A stretch of 25,682 nucleotides of DNA from a virus. The translations under genes and the position numbers were made by a program. The notes below the pieces were generated by a model, which was not told the origin of the DNA, ran no database searches, and was given only the letters and a program-made list of their open reading frames with translations. The stretch covers positions 1-25,682 of IMG/VR virus record IMGVR_UViG_3300046517_000943, one strand, 5' to 3'. Positions 5,383 through 12,402 of the stretch are shown here, in pieces (the first letter of the stretch is position 1; each line of letters starts with the position of its first letter).

Positions 5383-6894
5383 TCATTCCTCCTGCTTCCA
5401 CGCTGCCAGTTCCCGATGCAGATTGTCCGCCATTCTCTGTCCCTGCATCAAGACAGTGCGGATACGAGAATCGTAGGTTCCCTGCGCGATGAAGTCGCCA
5501 TAGACCACGGCCTTGGACTGGCCCAAGCGCCAGACTCTTCGCTCTGTCTGCCGCCGATGCTGAGAGTCATACGAGTTGTTCCAGTAATACATGAACCGGC
5601 AGGCGTGCTGAAAGCCGTCTGTCCCGGTGCCTGCACTCTTGGGCTGGGCGAAGATGATCTTGGCCTTCGGGTCCTTGATAAATCGTTCCTTGCTGTCGGC
5701 CCGTTCCTCGCGGGTCATTCCCCCTCTGTACTTCAAGGCGTAGCCGCCGAACCGCTTGATCATCTTCGGATTGTTGAAGTGCTTCACCAACCGTTCCGTG
5801 CAGGGCGAGAAGCGGCTCCAGACAATCACCTTGCCGCGCGTGCGCTCGAGAACGTTCTCCAGCGCCTTGGTCCGCAATTCGGGTATCCACTCCAAGCGAA
5901 TCTCGGGATTGCCTTCCGCATCCTCGTCCAATTCGTAGGGCAGGAATCCACAGGCGGCTTGTTGGATTCGGGTCAGGCGTTGCAGCACCATGGGCATGAA
6001 CAACGTCTTCTTTTTAAGCTCGACCATGAACTCGTCTCGGATCTGCTTGATGATCTTCGCCTGCTGCGGCGTTAGCTCGACATCGAATTCCAGCCATGTC
6101 CGCTCTGGCATCTTCATGCAGTCTTCGATTTCCACCGTGTAGGTATATGGAGCGATCCGTTCTTTGAAGTCGTCCTCGTTGATGTAGCCTTCGATGGACT
6201 TGCCCTTGAAGCCGCCGGTCTCACAGTAGCGGATCTTGAAGTCGCTGAAGGTTCCGCACTTCAAGATGTTGGGCGAGAGCCATGTGTACTGCGGATAGTA
6301 GAGCTCCAATCTTCCACCGGGTGCCGGGTACCCGGACGCGATGCGGCGGTAGACAGCGTGATCTCTGAGCGACCGCAGCGTCTTCGCCGTGTTGGACTTC
6401 ACATGCATCATCATCTGGCTTTCATCTACGATGCAGCCGATGCGCCCGCTCTGCAAGAACTTCTCGAGCTTCTTCAGAGCATTGCGTTGCTTGGCTCGCC
6501 AGAGCTTCCGGCGGGCCTTGAGATTGGCGACGCTTTCGCCCGGTGCGCGCGGGGGCGGTATCTGCTTGCGCCGGAACGCCTCGGGATAGATGGTGAAGAT
6601 GCGTGGCAGCGAGGTCCTTTCCATCGGCGGCTCTTCGGGCCAGCTTGCCGTCACGCACTCCTGATCGGATGTGGCGGGCAGTTCCCGCTCTATCCATTGC
6701 CGGTGTGCATCCACCGGCCCTATGATCAGCAAGCCGTCTACGACGCCAGTCATCCACATGACCAGGAACTCGCGCAGCAGCATGTAGGACTTGCCCGTGC
6801 CCAGATCGGAGTACAAAGCGAAGTATTTCTTGTAGATCATCCGCTCGTAGACTTCGTCCTGCTGTGGGAACGCTGGCGATCGTAGAAAGTTCAT
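5383..6894 (-). CDS. SNF2-type DEAD/DEAH-box helicase
   Basis: 503 residues, superfamily 2 helicase with a SNF2-like layout. Motif I is SDLGTGKSYM (GTGKS at 32-36). Motif Ia is VDAHRQW (61-67). Motif II is VDESQ (D157-E158), a DESQ variant of DExH. Motif III-like ASGYP follows the DHAVYRRIASG strand. The C-terminal lobe has VIVWSRFSPCTERL (motif IV) and QHRRQTERRVWRLGQSK (motif VI). Such phage helicases are thought to act in replication, recombination or displacement of proteins from DNA. Start at ATG 6894 overlaps the HTH gene stop as ATGA; the TTG at 6912 is not needed. Shine-Dalgarno is weak, so expression probably depends on coupling to the HTH gene. Confidence 0.9.
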   Translation of the reverse strand: MNFLRSPAFPQQDEVYERMIYKKYFALYSDLGTGKSYMLLREFLVMWMTGVVDGLLIIGPVDAHRQWIERELPATSDQECVTASWPEEPPMERTSLPRIFTIYPEAFRRKQIPPPRAPGESVANLKARRKLWRAKQRNALKKLEKFLQSGRIGCIVDESQMMMHVKSNTAKTLRSLRDHAVYRRIASGYPAPGGRLELYYPQYTWLSPNILKCGTFSDFKIRYCETGGFKGKSIEGYINEDDFKERIAPYTYTVEIEDCMKMPERTWLEFDVELTPQQAKIIKQIRDEFMVELKKKTLFMPMVLQRLTRIQQAACGFLPYELDEDAEGNPEIRLEWIPELRTKALENVLERTRGKVIVWSRFSPCTERLVKHFNNPKMIKRFGGYALKYRGGMTREERADSKERFIKDPKAKIIFAQPKSAGTGTDGFQHACRFMYYWNNSYDSQHRRQTERRVWRLGQSKAVVYGDFIAQGTYDSRIRTVLMQGQRMADNLHRELAAWKQEE

Positions 6895-7082
6895 TTCGGC
6901 TCGCTTTTCCAAATGTGAGCGTAGATGGCCTGCCTAGACACTCCCATCTGTTCCGCTATTTGAGCTACTGGAATCTTGTCCGCTCGAAGGCTCTGGATCC
7001 TTTCGGTCTTCAGAGCCAGACGCCCCGGGAGCCTCCCATACCTTTTGATCGGCACCGCTGGCGGCTTTGTCTTTGTCGTCAT
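6891..7082 (-). CDS. Small helix-turn-helix protein, 63 aa
   Basis: Basic N-terminus (MTTKTKPPAVPIKRYGRLPG), then ALKTERIQSLRADK and a clear helix-turn-helix IPVAQIAEQMGVSRQAIYAH (about 37-56), ending in IWKSEPK. The HTH resembles resolvase/Hin-type or MerR-like recognition helices (xIAxxxGVSRxxIY). AGGGG lies 6 bases before the ATG. It overlaps the 3' part of the DUF3310 gene by 149 bases in another frame and the helicase start by 4 bases. Possibly a local transcription regulator or a DNA-binding partner of the helicase; the target is unknown. Confidence 0.78.
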   Translation of the reverse strand: MTTKTKPPAVPIKRYGRLPGRLALKTERIQSLRADKIPVAQIAEQMGVSRQAIYAHIWKSEPK

Positions 7083-7590
7083 CACTTACCCCTTCTTCCG
7101 TTGCATCGAATCCGAATGGATGTTCTTGACCATCCGTCCGGACCTTCCTTCCCCCGCTGTCGTATTCCCTCAGCAGGCGCTGCGACGGCTGCTCATCCAA
7201 GAGCTCGGCTATGAGGCCGCGCGCTTCTCGAACATCGTCGCTTGCCTGCCAACGATACAGCAATTCGATGGCTCTGCATACCGACGGATTCGGGATCTTG
7301 TTCGCCGAGCAGAAAAGTCCAACCGTGCTGGCATCCGGGATCGGAACCGCTCGGTTCTCCCTTTCGTTCATCGCTATCTCTTCAAGGAGCTTGTCCACGG
7401 TGTGCAGAGCCTTCTGCAGGTCCTGGACCGGGATCCCCTTCTTGTCCCAACGCACCAGATACTTGGTCGCCAATGCTTCCAGATACCCGATGTTGTAGGA
7501 CTCGACGAGATCCCAATGCTGATAGTTCCCAGCCTGGGAATAGTGATCCCCGCCAACCTGATAAGTATTGGCGCGCTTCGTGTCGGTCAT
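6934..7590 (-). CDS. DUF3310-domain protein with disordered tail
   Basis: 218 residues. N-terminal DUF3310 domain (about 8-72): YQVGGDHYSQAGNYQHWDLV, then YNIGYLEALATKYLVRWDKK and GIPVQDLQKALHTVDKLLEE. This domain is widespread in phages, commonly near nucleotide-metabolism genes, and its biochemistry is not established. A second region (about 85-135) has PDASTVGLFCSANKIPNPSV and RAIELLYRWQASDD. The last 50 residues are low-complexity Asp/Ser/Gly-rich and are read out of frame across the HTH gene. ATG 7590 follows GGGAG at 7 bases and overlaps the HD-nucleotidase stop (ATGA). Confidence 0.85.
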   Translation of the reverse strand: MTDTKRANTYQVGGDHYSQAGNYQHWDLVESYNIGYLEALATKYLVRWDKKGIPVQDLQKALHTVDKLLEEIAMNERENRAVPIPDASTVGLFCSANKIPNPSVCRAIELLYRWQASDDVREARGLIAELLDEQPSQRLLREYDSGGRKVRTDGQEHPFGFDATEEGVSDDDKDKAASGADQKVWEAPGASGSEDRKDPEPSSGQDSSSSNSGTDGSV

Positions 7591-8129
7591 GTCTTGACTC
7601 CCGCTGTTTGATTGTGGATATACTGATAGACTCTTTCGATCTCCTCGGGCACGCTTATGTTATCGAACTCATGCAAAGCCTTCCAGTACGAGTCCTTCAA
7701 GTGCAGGTTCCCCGCCAGCAGGTTCTGGCGAATGAACATCCACGCATCGAAAAGATCAGCCGCCTTCAGCCATTGCCGGTCGTCCAGCGTAAGATTCTCC
7801 TCGGTTATGAATCCCCATTCCTTAGATATCGCAGCCTCGGCGAGATCAAGCTCTTGCTTCAGCTTTGGATTTTCCTGCTTGGCCCAGCGGGGCATGTCGC
7901 CAGTCAGATACTCGGGAACGTCGTGCGTTGCCGCCGCCCGCAGCAGGGTTGTGGAAGGATTGGGATGCAGCATGAGGATCCACATCACCACACCCCAGGA
8001 ATGCGCCGCCACATTATCCTCGCGGATGACATAGCCTTTGGTGTGCCAGCGACGGACCTGCCCCGCGTCATAGCAGAACAGAACCCTCCTGGCGAGGAAC
8101 TTCGTCCGGTTATTATAGTCTTCGCTCAT
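7587..8129 (-). CDS. YfbR-like HD-domain 5'-deoxynucleotidase
   Basis: 180 residues, HD phosphohydrolase of the YfbR/YfdR class. Putative metal and catalytic residues: H43 in NVAAHSWGVV, H69-D70 in AATHDVPEYLTGDMPRW with E73 and D78, and D125 in LKAADLFDAW. R27-W28 at the N-terminus matches the RW typical of YfbR. These enzymes remove the 5'-phosphate from deoxynucleoside monophosphates in the cytosol. Coupled by ATGA overlaps to both the ThyA homologue upstream and DUF3310 downstream, which places it in nucleotide-pool remodelling. A plausible role is depletion of an unmodified dNMP that competes with a modified one. Substrate choice cannot be read from sequence. Confidence 0.87.
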   Translation of the reverse strand: MSEDYNNRTKFLARRVLFCYDAGQVRRWHTKGYVIREDNVAAHSWGVVMWILMLHPNPSTTLLRAAATHDVPEYLTGDMPRWAKQENPKLKQELDLAEAAISKEWGFITEENLTLDDRQWLKAADLFDAWMFIRQNLLAGNLHLKDSYWKALHEFDNISVPEEIERVYQYIHNQTAGVKT

Positions 8130-9130
8130 GGTTGCTCTCCACTTGCTTCTAATCTGTTCCTAATCCATTGCAATGCGGCATAGCTCCAATCGCATGGCTG
8201 CATCTCCAGCCTCAGAATGCTCATGGCTGCCTCGGTATCCTTCTGCCTGAAAGTCCACCACGTCTCGTAGAGCGGAACGGCAACCTGTTCGAAGAACTGC
8301 GTCTTCCAAAGGTAGGGCTGAAGCCCCGCCTGCATGGTGAAAACGTCGATAAACCAAGCAGCGTCGTCCTGCCATGCCGCGATCTCCGAAGCGTCCTCGA
8401 GGACCGGGACCGGGCAAGGCTTGATGTCTTGCTCATATAGATTCTTTGGTCCGGGAGCGATCTTTCCAATCATCCGCTTGGTGACATCGAACTCCGTGTA
8501 GAGATGGAAGTTGCTGCTGATCTGGGCGTAGTATCCCACTTTGAGTCCAAGCGCCCGCGCGACGTACTCCTGCAGGAACGAAAAGTGAACCACGTTCGCG
8601 CCATACGCGCCGTAGATCATGTCATTGCTTCGGTTGAAGACCGACATATTCAACGCGCCGTTCACAACGTAGAAGGCGATGCCGACGTTGCACGGGATGT
8701 CCTTCCCTGTGAGGAAGCAATCCGCCTGTTGGAAGATCGGGATGTAGGCGCGGCGCGTGTCCGGGTCCTTCCGCAGCATCTCGATGATCGTCGGCAGCAC
8801 TTCCTTCCAGCGGTAGCCGTAGGACGACACCAGAGTCACGCCGTCGTCGGAAAAATCCATCATGTGCTTGTTGAACTTCGCCAGCCAAGCGACTTCGTTC
8901 CGCCCCGCCAGCATCCAGATGGATTCGAAGAAGTGAAAGAACGGATTGCAGTCCCTCACCTTGTCGAACAGCACCCGCTCGCGCGGCTTTGTGAAGATGG
9001 TCGTGACGGGTTCCACCGCCATGCGGACCGGACCGTTGCGAGACTGCTTGACGACGATGCCGTCGTTGCTCCACATCCGATGCCAAAGGATTGGAAAAGC
9101 TTCATTGATGTTATCGACTTTGTATTCCAT
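8126..9130 (-). CDS. Thymidylate synthase-family enzyme (candidate dUMP hydroxymethylase)
   Basis: 334 residues, ThyA superfamily. Conserved positions visible: YGYRW at 104-108, paired R126-R127 (phosphate arginines), catalytic C147 in DIPCNVG, RSND at 167-170, N179 (the Asn that selects dUMP over dCMP in ThyA), and the NFHLY box with H209 and Y211. Differences from canonical ThyA: the PPCH box is PCN (His replaced by Asn), QRS is NRS, and one residue is inserted between RSND and N179. The family methylates dUMP or, in phages, hydroxymethylates dUMP/dCMP using methylene-THF; N179 favours dUMP. Within a putative base-hypermodification cluster, 5-hydroxymethyl-dUMP synthesis is my leading guess; ordinary dTMP synthesis is the alternative. 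GGAGGAACAGGTC precedes ATG 9130. Confidence 0.85.
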   Translation of the reverse strand: MEYKVDNINEAFPILWHRMWSNDGIVVKQSRNGPVRMAVEPVTTIFTKPRERVLFDKVRDCNPFFHFFESIWMLAGRNEVAWLAKFNKHMMDFSDDGVTLVSSYGYRWKEVLPTIIEMLRKDPDTRRAYIPIFQQADCFLTGKDIPCNVGIAFYVVNGALNMSVFNRSNDMIYGAYGANVVHFSFLQEYVARALGLKVGYYAQISSNFHLYTEFDVTKRMIGKIAPGPKNLYEQDIKPCPVPVLEDASEIAAWQDDAAWFIDVFTMQAGLQPYLWKTQFFEQVAVPLYETWWTFRQKDTEAAMSILRLEMQPCDWSYAALQWIRNRLEASGEQP

Positions 9131-9142
9131 GACCTGTTCCTC

Positions 9143-9823
9143 CTAATGGACCTGTTTCACGCCCGTTTCGAGTTCACGCAACTGCTCCATCGTGTTCCAC
9201 CCGGCGTAGCCGCGTGCGGGCATCGCCAGCAATCCGTCCATCCGATCGAGCGCGGAACTCAGGTAGACATCAGTGTCGAAGAGCGCCATCCGCAAGGCGA
9301 ACATATTCAGCAGATAGACGCCCGCGACAGCCTGCGTCGAGAGCACGACCTTTTCCTCGATCTTCGTTATGAAATCCCCTTTCGTCTTCACATAGCTCCA
9401 GCGGTCGTCGTGTGCGTCTTTTGGGCGGAACGTGTAGACAATTCCCCGGCATGCGTTCTTCGCCAGCAGACCGAACCCGTCGAGGATGCTTCCTTGATCG
9501 ATGACGTTATCGCAATTCGATATGAGGATATACTGGCGCATCTTGGTCCGACGCATCCACTCGTAGATGGTTCGAGCCTGCCCCGAGGTTGGATTCATAA
9601 AATGCACCGTCGTTTCCCTATTCAACACGGGGCAGCCCATGTCACTCCGCAAAGCGATCTCGATATCCATCTTCTCGGGAGCCATGCTGATGACGCGATT
9701 CATCGCCAGCTTCGGCCCTCGCCCGTCTTCAATCATCAGAAAGGGCTTGATACCCCGTTCCGCAACTCGCTCGCCCCAGCCTGCCGCCGGGACGAACATG
9801 ACCGTATCGTCTATGATGTTCAT
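9143..9823 (-). CDS. Sugar-nucleotidyltransferase-like protein (GT-A fold)
   Basis: 226 residues. N-terminal strand-loop VMFVPAAGWGERVAERGIKP matches the nucleotide-binding G-x-G-x-R...KP signature of NTP:sugar-1-phosphate nucleotidyltransferases (here PAAGWGERV 12-20, K26-P27). TSGQARTIYEW (79-89) matches the nucleotide-sugar region and ISNCDNVID (101-109) gives the metal-binding Asp. Length is close to the single-domain LicC/MurU type. It would join an NTP to a phosphorylated sugar or alcohol. Start ATG 9823 overlaps the kinase stop (ATGA) with AGGAG 8 bases upstream, so kinase and transferase are translationally coupled. Substrate unknown. Confidence 0.78.
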   Translation of the reverse strand: MNIIDDTVMFVPAAGWGERVAERGIKPFLMIEDGRGPKLAMNRVISMAPEKMDIEIALRSDMGCPVLNRETTVHFMNPTSGQARTIYEWMRRTKMRQYILISNCDNVIDQGSILDGFGLLAKNACRGIVYTFRPKDAHDDRWSYVKTKGDFITKIEEKVVLSTQAVAGVYLLNMFALRMALFDTDVYLSSALDRMDGLLAMPARGYAGWNTMEQLRELETGVKQVH

Positions 9824-10575
9824 GTTACGTTCTCCTTCTCTCTCAGCCAGTCAAGGTAGTCGATCTGCACCGCGCAAAGATCCTTTTGCCACGTCTCGGT
9901 CGCGCGCGCTTCTATCCGCATGAAATGGATCTCCGCCCAGAATGCCGCCATGGGCGCTATCCGAAGTATCTCTTGGATCTCCTGCACGTTTTCTTCGTTC
10001 CATCCCTGCCGTGCCGCATCGGTCCAGCCCAGCAGGCTCTGTATCAATTTCCCATAGTCTACGTCCCGGTGTGCCGGGATATAAGAATGCCGGGCGGCCT
10101 GCCAGTCCACCAGCTTGTAGTTCCCCTGCAAGTCTATCACGGTGTTCTCATTCGTCAAGTCTCCGTGCGTCAAGCTGCTCGCGTGACCATACCCGGCCCG
10201 GAGCTCTTTGATCGACGGGATTGCCAGCCGCCGGATCCATCCCCGTTCCTCGATATAGTTCAGCAACCGAGTGGCGTTGAAGGTGTATGCCTTGGGATAG
10301 AACCACCGCTCGGGCAGATACCAGTAGAGCTTCATTATCGCTTCTGCTTTCTGCCAGTTCCACTTGCGGATCCCCGTCGGCGGCCCCAGAGATTCTTTGA
10401 CTGTCTCCATGGCGTACCACGTCGATCCGATCCAATAGATCTTTGGAACAGCCAGAGGCTGCATGTGCCGGATGGCGTGCATGGCGCGGCCTTGCGCCGC
10501 AACCGCAGGCGAGCCGCTCTTTAGAGTGCATAGGGACATGACCCTTATGCTCTCGCCCGACAGAGATCGTTTCAC
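9820..10575 (-). CDS. APH-fold small-molecule kinase
   Basis: 251 residues from a GTG at 10575 that overlaps the glycosyltransferase stop (GTGA), with GGGAGG 6 bases upstream. Aminoglycoside phosphotransferase/choline kinase fold: hinge-like STWYAMETVKESLG (51-64), catalytic loop LTHGDLTNENTVID (135-148; D139, N144), metal-binding YKLVDWQAAR (153-162; D157). The lysine of the N-lobe is not obvious, as often in short APH proteins. Such kinases phosphorylate hydroxyls of choline, aminoglycosides or sugars (AmgK, LicA). Immediately followed by the nucleotidyltransferase, so the likely job is phosphorylation of a sugar or polyol for activation. Direct phosphorylation of a hydroxymethyl base in DNA is a less likely alternative. 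Confidence 0.82.
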   Translation of the reverse strand: MKRSLSGESIRVMSLCTLKSGSPAVAAQGRAMHAIRHMQPLAVPKIYWIGSTWYAMETVKESLGPPTGIRKWNWQKAEAIMKLYWYLPERWFYPKAYTFNATRLLNYIEERGWIRRLAIPSIKELRAGYGHASSLTHGDLTNENTVIDLQGNYKLVDWQAARHSYIPAHRDVDYGKLIQSLLGWTDAARQGWNEENVQEIQEILRIAPMAAFWAEIHFMRIEARATETWQKDLCAVQIDYLDWLREKENVT

Positions 10576-11447
10576 GGTACGCCTCCCAACTCGGCAGCCT
10601 TCTTCCACGCCACGATGATCCGTTTGCCGCCATACAGGGCGGCGTCGGTTGGATTCTTTCGCGACACCGCTTTGACGATCCCCGGATGCAATTCCTCCAT
10701 GCGGTCGGCCCCGACGGAGATATCCTTCATCTTGCGGCAGAGCGATTCTCCCCCTGGAGCATTGAACCCCTTCGGATCGTTGGTCGATCCCCAGTTATAG
10801 CAGGCGTTGCCGTAGCCCTTGGCGAGGAGTTGAAGCGTGTAGTCAAGATCCTCGAACATGCGGGTCTGGTTGAGCTTGCAATTCTGCAGCACCACGTCTG
10901 TCTTGTAGGCGAGTGCATGCGTCGCCTTCGTGTTCAGCGACCACTCGGATCCCTTGGTGTGGTTCATGAACTTCTGCGAGATGCCGCCATGGGCGAACAC
11001 GGTCAGCATCTCCTCGACCTTATGGAGCATCTCATCCATCTGCATCGGATTGGCTCTGTAGCTTGCTCCGTATTGGCGGTTCGCCTTTATGATCTCGGCC
11101 CACTTCTTTGGGTCTCCCTGCCCGTAGCCGTCATATCCAGGATGAAACAGATACCGAGAATAGAACTGAAGGTCATCGTCAAACATAAGGATTTTCTTGT
11201 AGTTCATCCGCCCGGCATGGCGAAAGATCCATGCCCGCTTGGCGGCAATGTTCGGAACGATATCCGGGTTGGGCGTGACGATGGCGTGGAGCCGGGGAAA
11301 CAGCTTGCTCAATTCCTTCCGTTCGTCGGCAGGGCAAACAAGAGTCGTGCGGTCCTTCCACGCCAGCGGCAATCCCGAGAGCGTTATCTGCCTGTCCACC
11401 CGACGGTAGGTCGGGATATAGATCATGAGGTCGTGAATATCGGCCAT
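10572..11447 (-). CDS. GT-A glycosyltransferase, TET-associated (TAGT) type, paralogue 1
   Basis: 291 residues; ATG 11447 has GAGGAGAAAAGCC upstream. N-terminal IYIPTYRRVDRQITLSGLP, TTLVCPADE and the metal-binding DDD at 90-92 (ILMFDDDLQF) define a GT-A core. AAKRAWIF, the AHGGISQKFMNH segment and the C-terminal FEDLDYTLQLLAKGYGNACY match the layout of phage glycosyltransferases described next to TET/JBP dioxygenases (TAGT), which decorate hydroxymethyl pyrimidines in DNA. The gene starts the transcript from promoter copy 5 and is a diverged duplicate of the next-upstream gene. Acceptor and donor are not known. Confidence 0.78.
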   Translation of the reverse strand: MADIHDLMIYIPTYRRVDRQITLSGLPLAWKDRTTLVCPADERKELSKLFPRLHAIVTPNPDIVPNIAAKRAWIFRHAGRMNYKKILMFDDDLQFYSRYLFHPGYDGYGQGDPKKWAEIIKANRQYGASYRANPMQMDEMLHKVEEMLTVFAHGGISQKFMNHTKGSEWSLNTKATHALAYKTDVVLQNCKLNQTRMFEDLDYTLQLLAKGYGNACYNWGSTNDPKGFNAPGGESLCRKMKDISVGADRMEELHPGIVKAVSRKNPTDAALYGGKRIIVAWKKAAELGGVP

Positions 11448-11477
11448 GGCTTTTCTCCTCGCAGCATCCATACCTAC

Positions 11478-11519
11478 AGGGTACCACAGGAATTGGACGG
11501 AGGCTAGCTGAATTTTACT
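11478..11519 (-). promoter_or_regulatory. Repeated phage promoter, copy 5
   Basis: Minus strand AGTAAAATTC (11510-11519), TAGCCT at the -35 position, TACCCT as -10 (11478-11483). The element covers the TAA stop of the upstream glycosyltransferase. No clear 5' hairpin follows here, unlike most other copies. Confidence 0.65.
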
Positions 11520-12402
11520 TGACCTTGCCGCCGCCCAGAAACGGATTCTTTCCGTCTTTAGCCGCTCGCTCCCAATAGCAGATGACCTCGACGCGCGGCA
11601 CGCTGACCTTGTAATCCTTCACGACCGCCTTCACCAGTCCGGGATGGAGCTTCGCCAGCTTGTAGGCGTCGGCGTTGCTTGCCTTCATGCTGCGCTCGAG
11701 ATTGGCTCCGCCTTCCGCGTTATAGCCCTCGTACTGTTCAAAGACGCACCAGTAGTAGACGGCGTTCTCAAAGCCCTTCTTGAGCAGTTGCAGACAGAGG
11801 TCCATGTCTTCACGATGCTCGATCCTCCCCAGCTTGGCGTGCTTGAGAACCGTCGAGACACGATAGCCCAGCGCATAGATCATTCTCTTGTTGAGCTGGA
11901 ATTCGCCACTGATGTTGTTGCTCATCAACCGCGGTGCGATCCCGACATGATGATAGGTGTCGAGCGCCTGCTCTACCCGCTCGAAGGCGCGGGCGGTTTC
12001 TTTGTCCTCGGGGTCTGCCGTCTTGTACAGACTTCCAGCATCTGGATGCGCCACGCAGTAGTCCCGCCATACACGCGCATTGTCGGTCTGGAAACCGGCG
12101 AACTCTTTCGGATGGTTATAGCGCGGGCACGGCGACAGATCGTCATCGAGCATCATGATCTTTTCCCGTTGCGTTTCCGAAGCATATTTGAAAATCCATT
12201 TGCGTTTCTGCGCAATGGTCATGTTCGGATCTGGCTGAGATATGACATTGCACAATGGCCAATTTCTGCGATGGTCATTATGTTCTGCAACGGGACAAAC
12301 GATGGTCGTTCTCTTCTGCCACGCGACGGGCATCCGCTGTAACGTGAGCTGCATGTTCACGCGCCCGCGCGTTGGAATATACAGATAAAGCTTCTTGTCC
12401 AT
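11515..12402 (-). CDS. GT-A glycosyltransferase, TET-associated (TAGT) type, paralogue 2
   Basis: 295 residues; start ATG 12402 overlaps the upstream stop as TGATG. N-terminal LYLYIPTRGRVNMQLTLQRM and KRTTIVCPVAE are the shared GT signature; DDD at 86-88 (IMMLDDDLSPC) is the nucleotide-sugar metal site; IAQKRKWIFKY, VGIAPRLMSNN and REDMDLCLQLLKKGFENAVY complete the TAGT pattern. It aligns with the 10572-11447 product along its length (both have IPTxxRVxxQxTL and AWxxRTTxVCP) but is clearly diverged, which suggests distinct donors, acceptors or a two-step glycan. Predicted to act on phage DNA in the cytosol. Confidence 0.8.
   Translation of the reverse strand: MDKKLYLYIPTRGRVNMQLTLQRMPVAWQKRTTIVCPVAEHNDHRRNWPLCNVISQPDPNMTIAQKRKWIFKYASETQREKIMMLDDDLSPCPRYNHPKEFAGFQTDNARVWRDYCVAHPDAGSLYKTADPEDKETARAFERVEQALDTYHHVGIAPRLMSNNISGEFQLNKRMIYALGYRVSTVLKHAKLGRIEHREDMDLCLQLLKKGFENAVYYWCVFEQYEGYNAEGGANLERSMKASNADAYKLAKLHPGLVKAVVKDYKVSVPRVEVICYWERAAKDGKNPFLGGGKVK

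Noticed and set aside
5383-6894. Reading the helicase as a restriction-enzyme or defence subunit
   Set aside because: The SNF2-like core with no nuclease or methyltransferase domain and its position in a replication operon fit the common phage helicase better.
7242-8183. 313-codon plus-strand open frame
   Set aside because: Antisense to the DUF3310 and HD-nucleotidase genes; rich in Ser/Cys/Arg/Pro as expected for a complementary frame, and no promoter.
8504-9859. 451-codon plus-strand open frame
   Set aside because: It is antisense to the ThyA homologue and nucleotidyltransferase genes, which have recognisable motifs. The translation is His/Arg/Asp-rich shadow sequence with no domain, and no ribosome site or promoter precedes it.
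9820-10575. Aminoglycoside resistance gene
   Set aside because: The APH fold is shared by many small-molecule kinases. Tight coupling to a nucleotidyltransferase and glycosyltransferases argues for sugar or polyol activation rather than resistance.
10686-11507. 273-codon plus-strand open frame
   Set aside because: Exact antisense shadow of the first glycosyltransferase, which has a conserved DDD site and a proper ribosome site.
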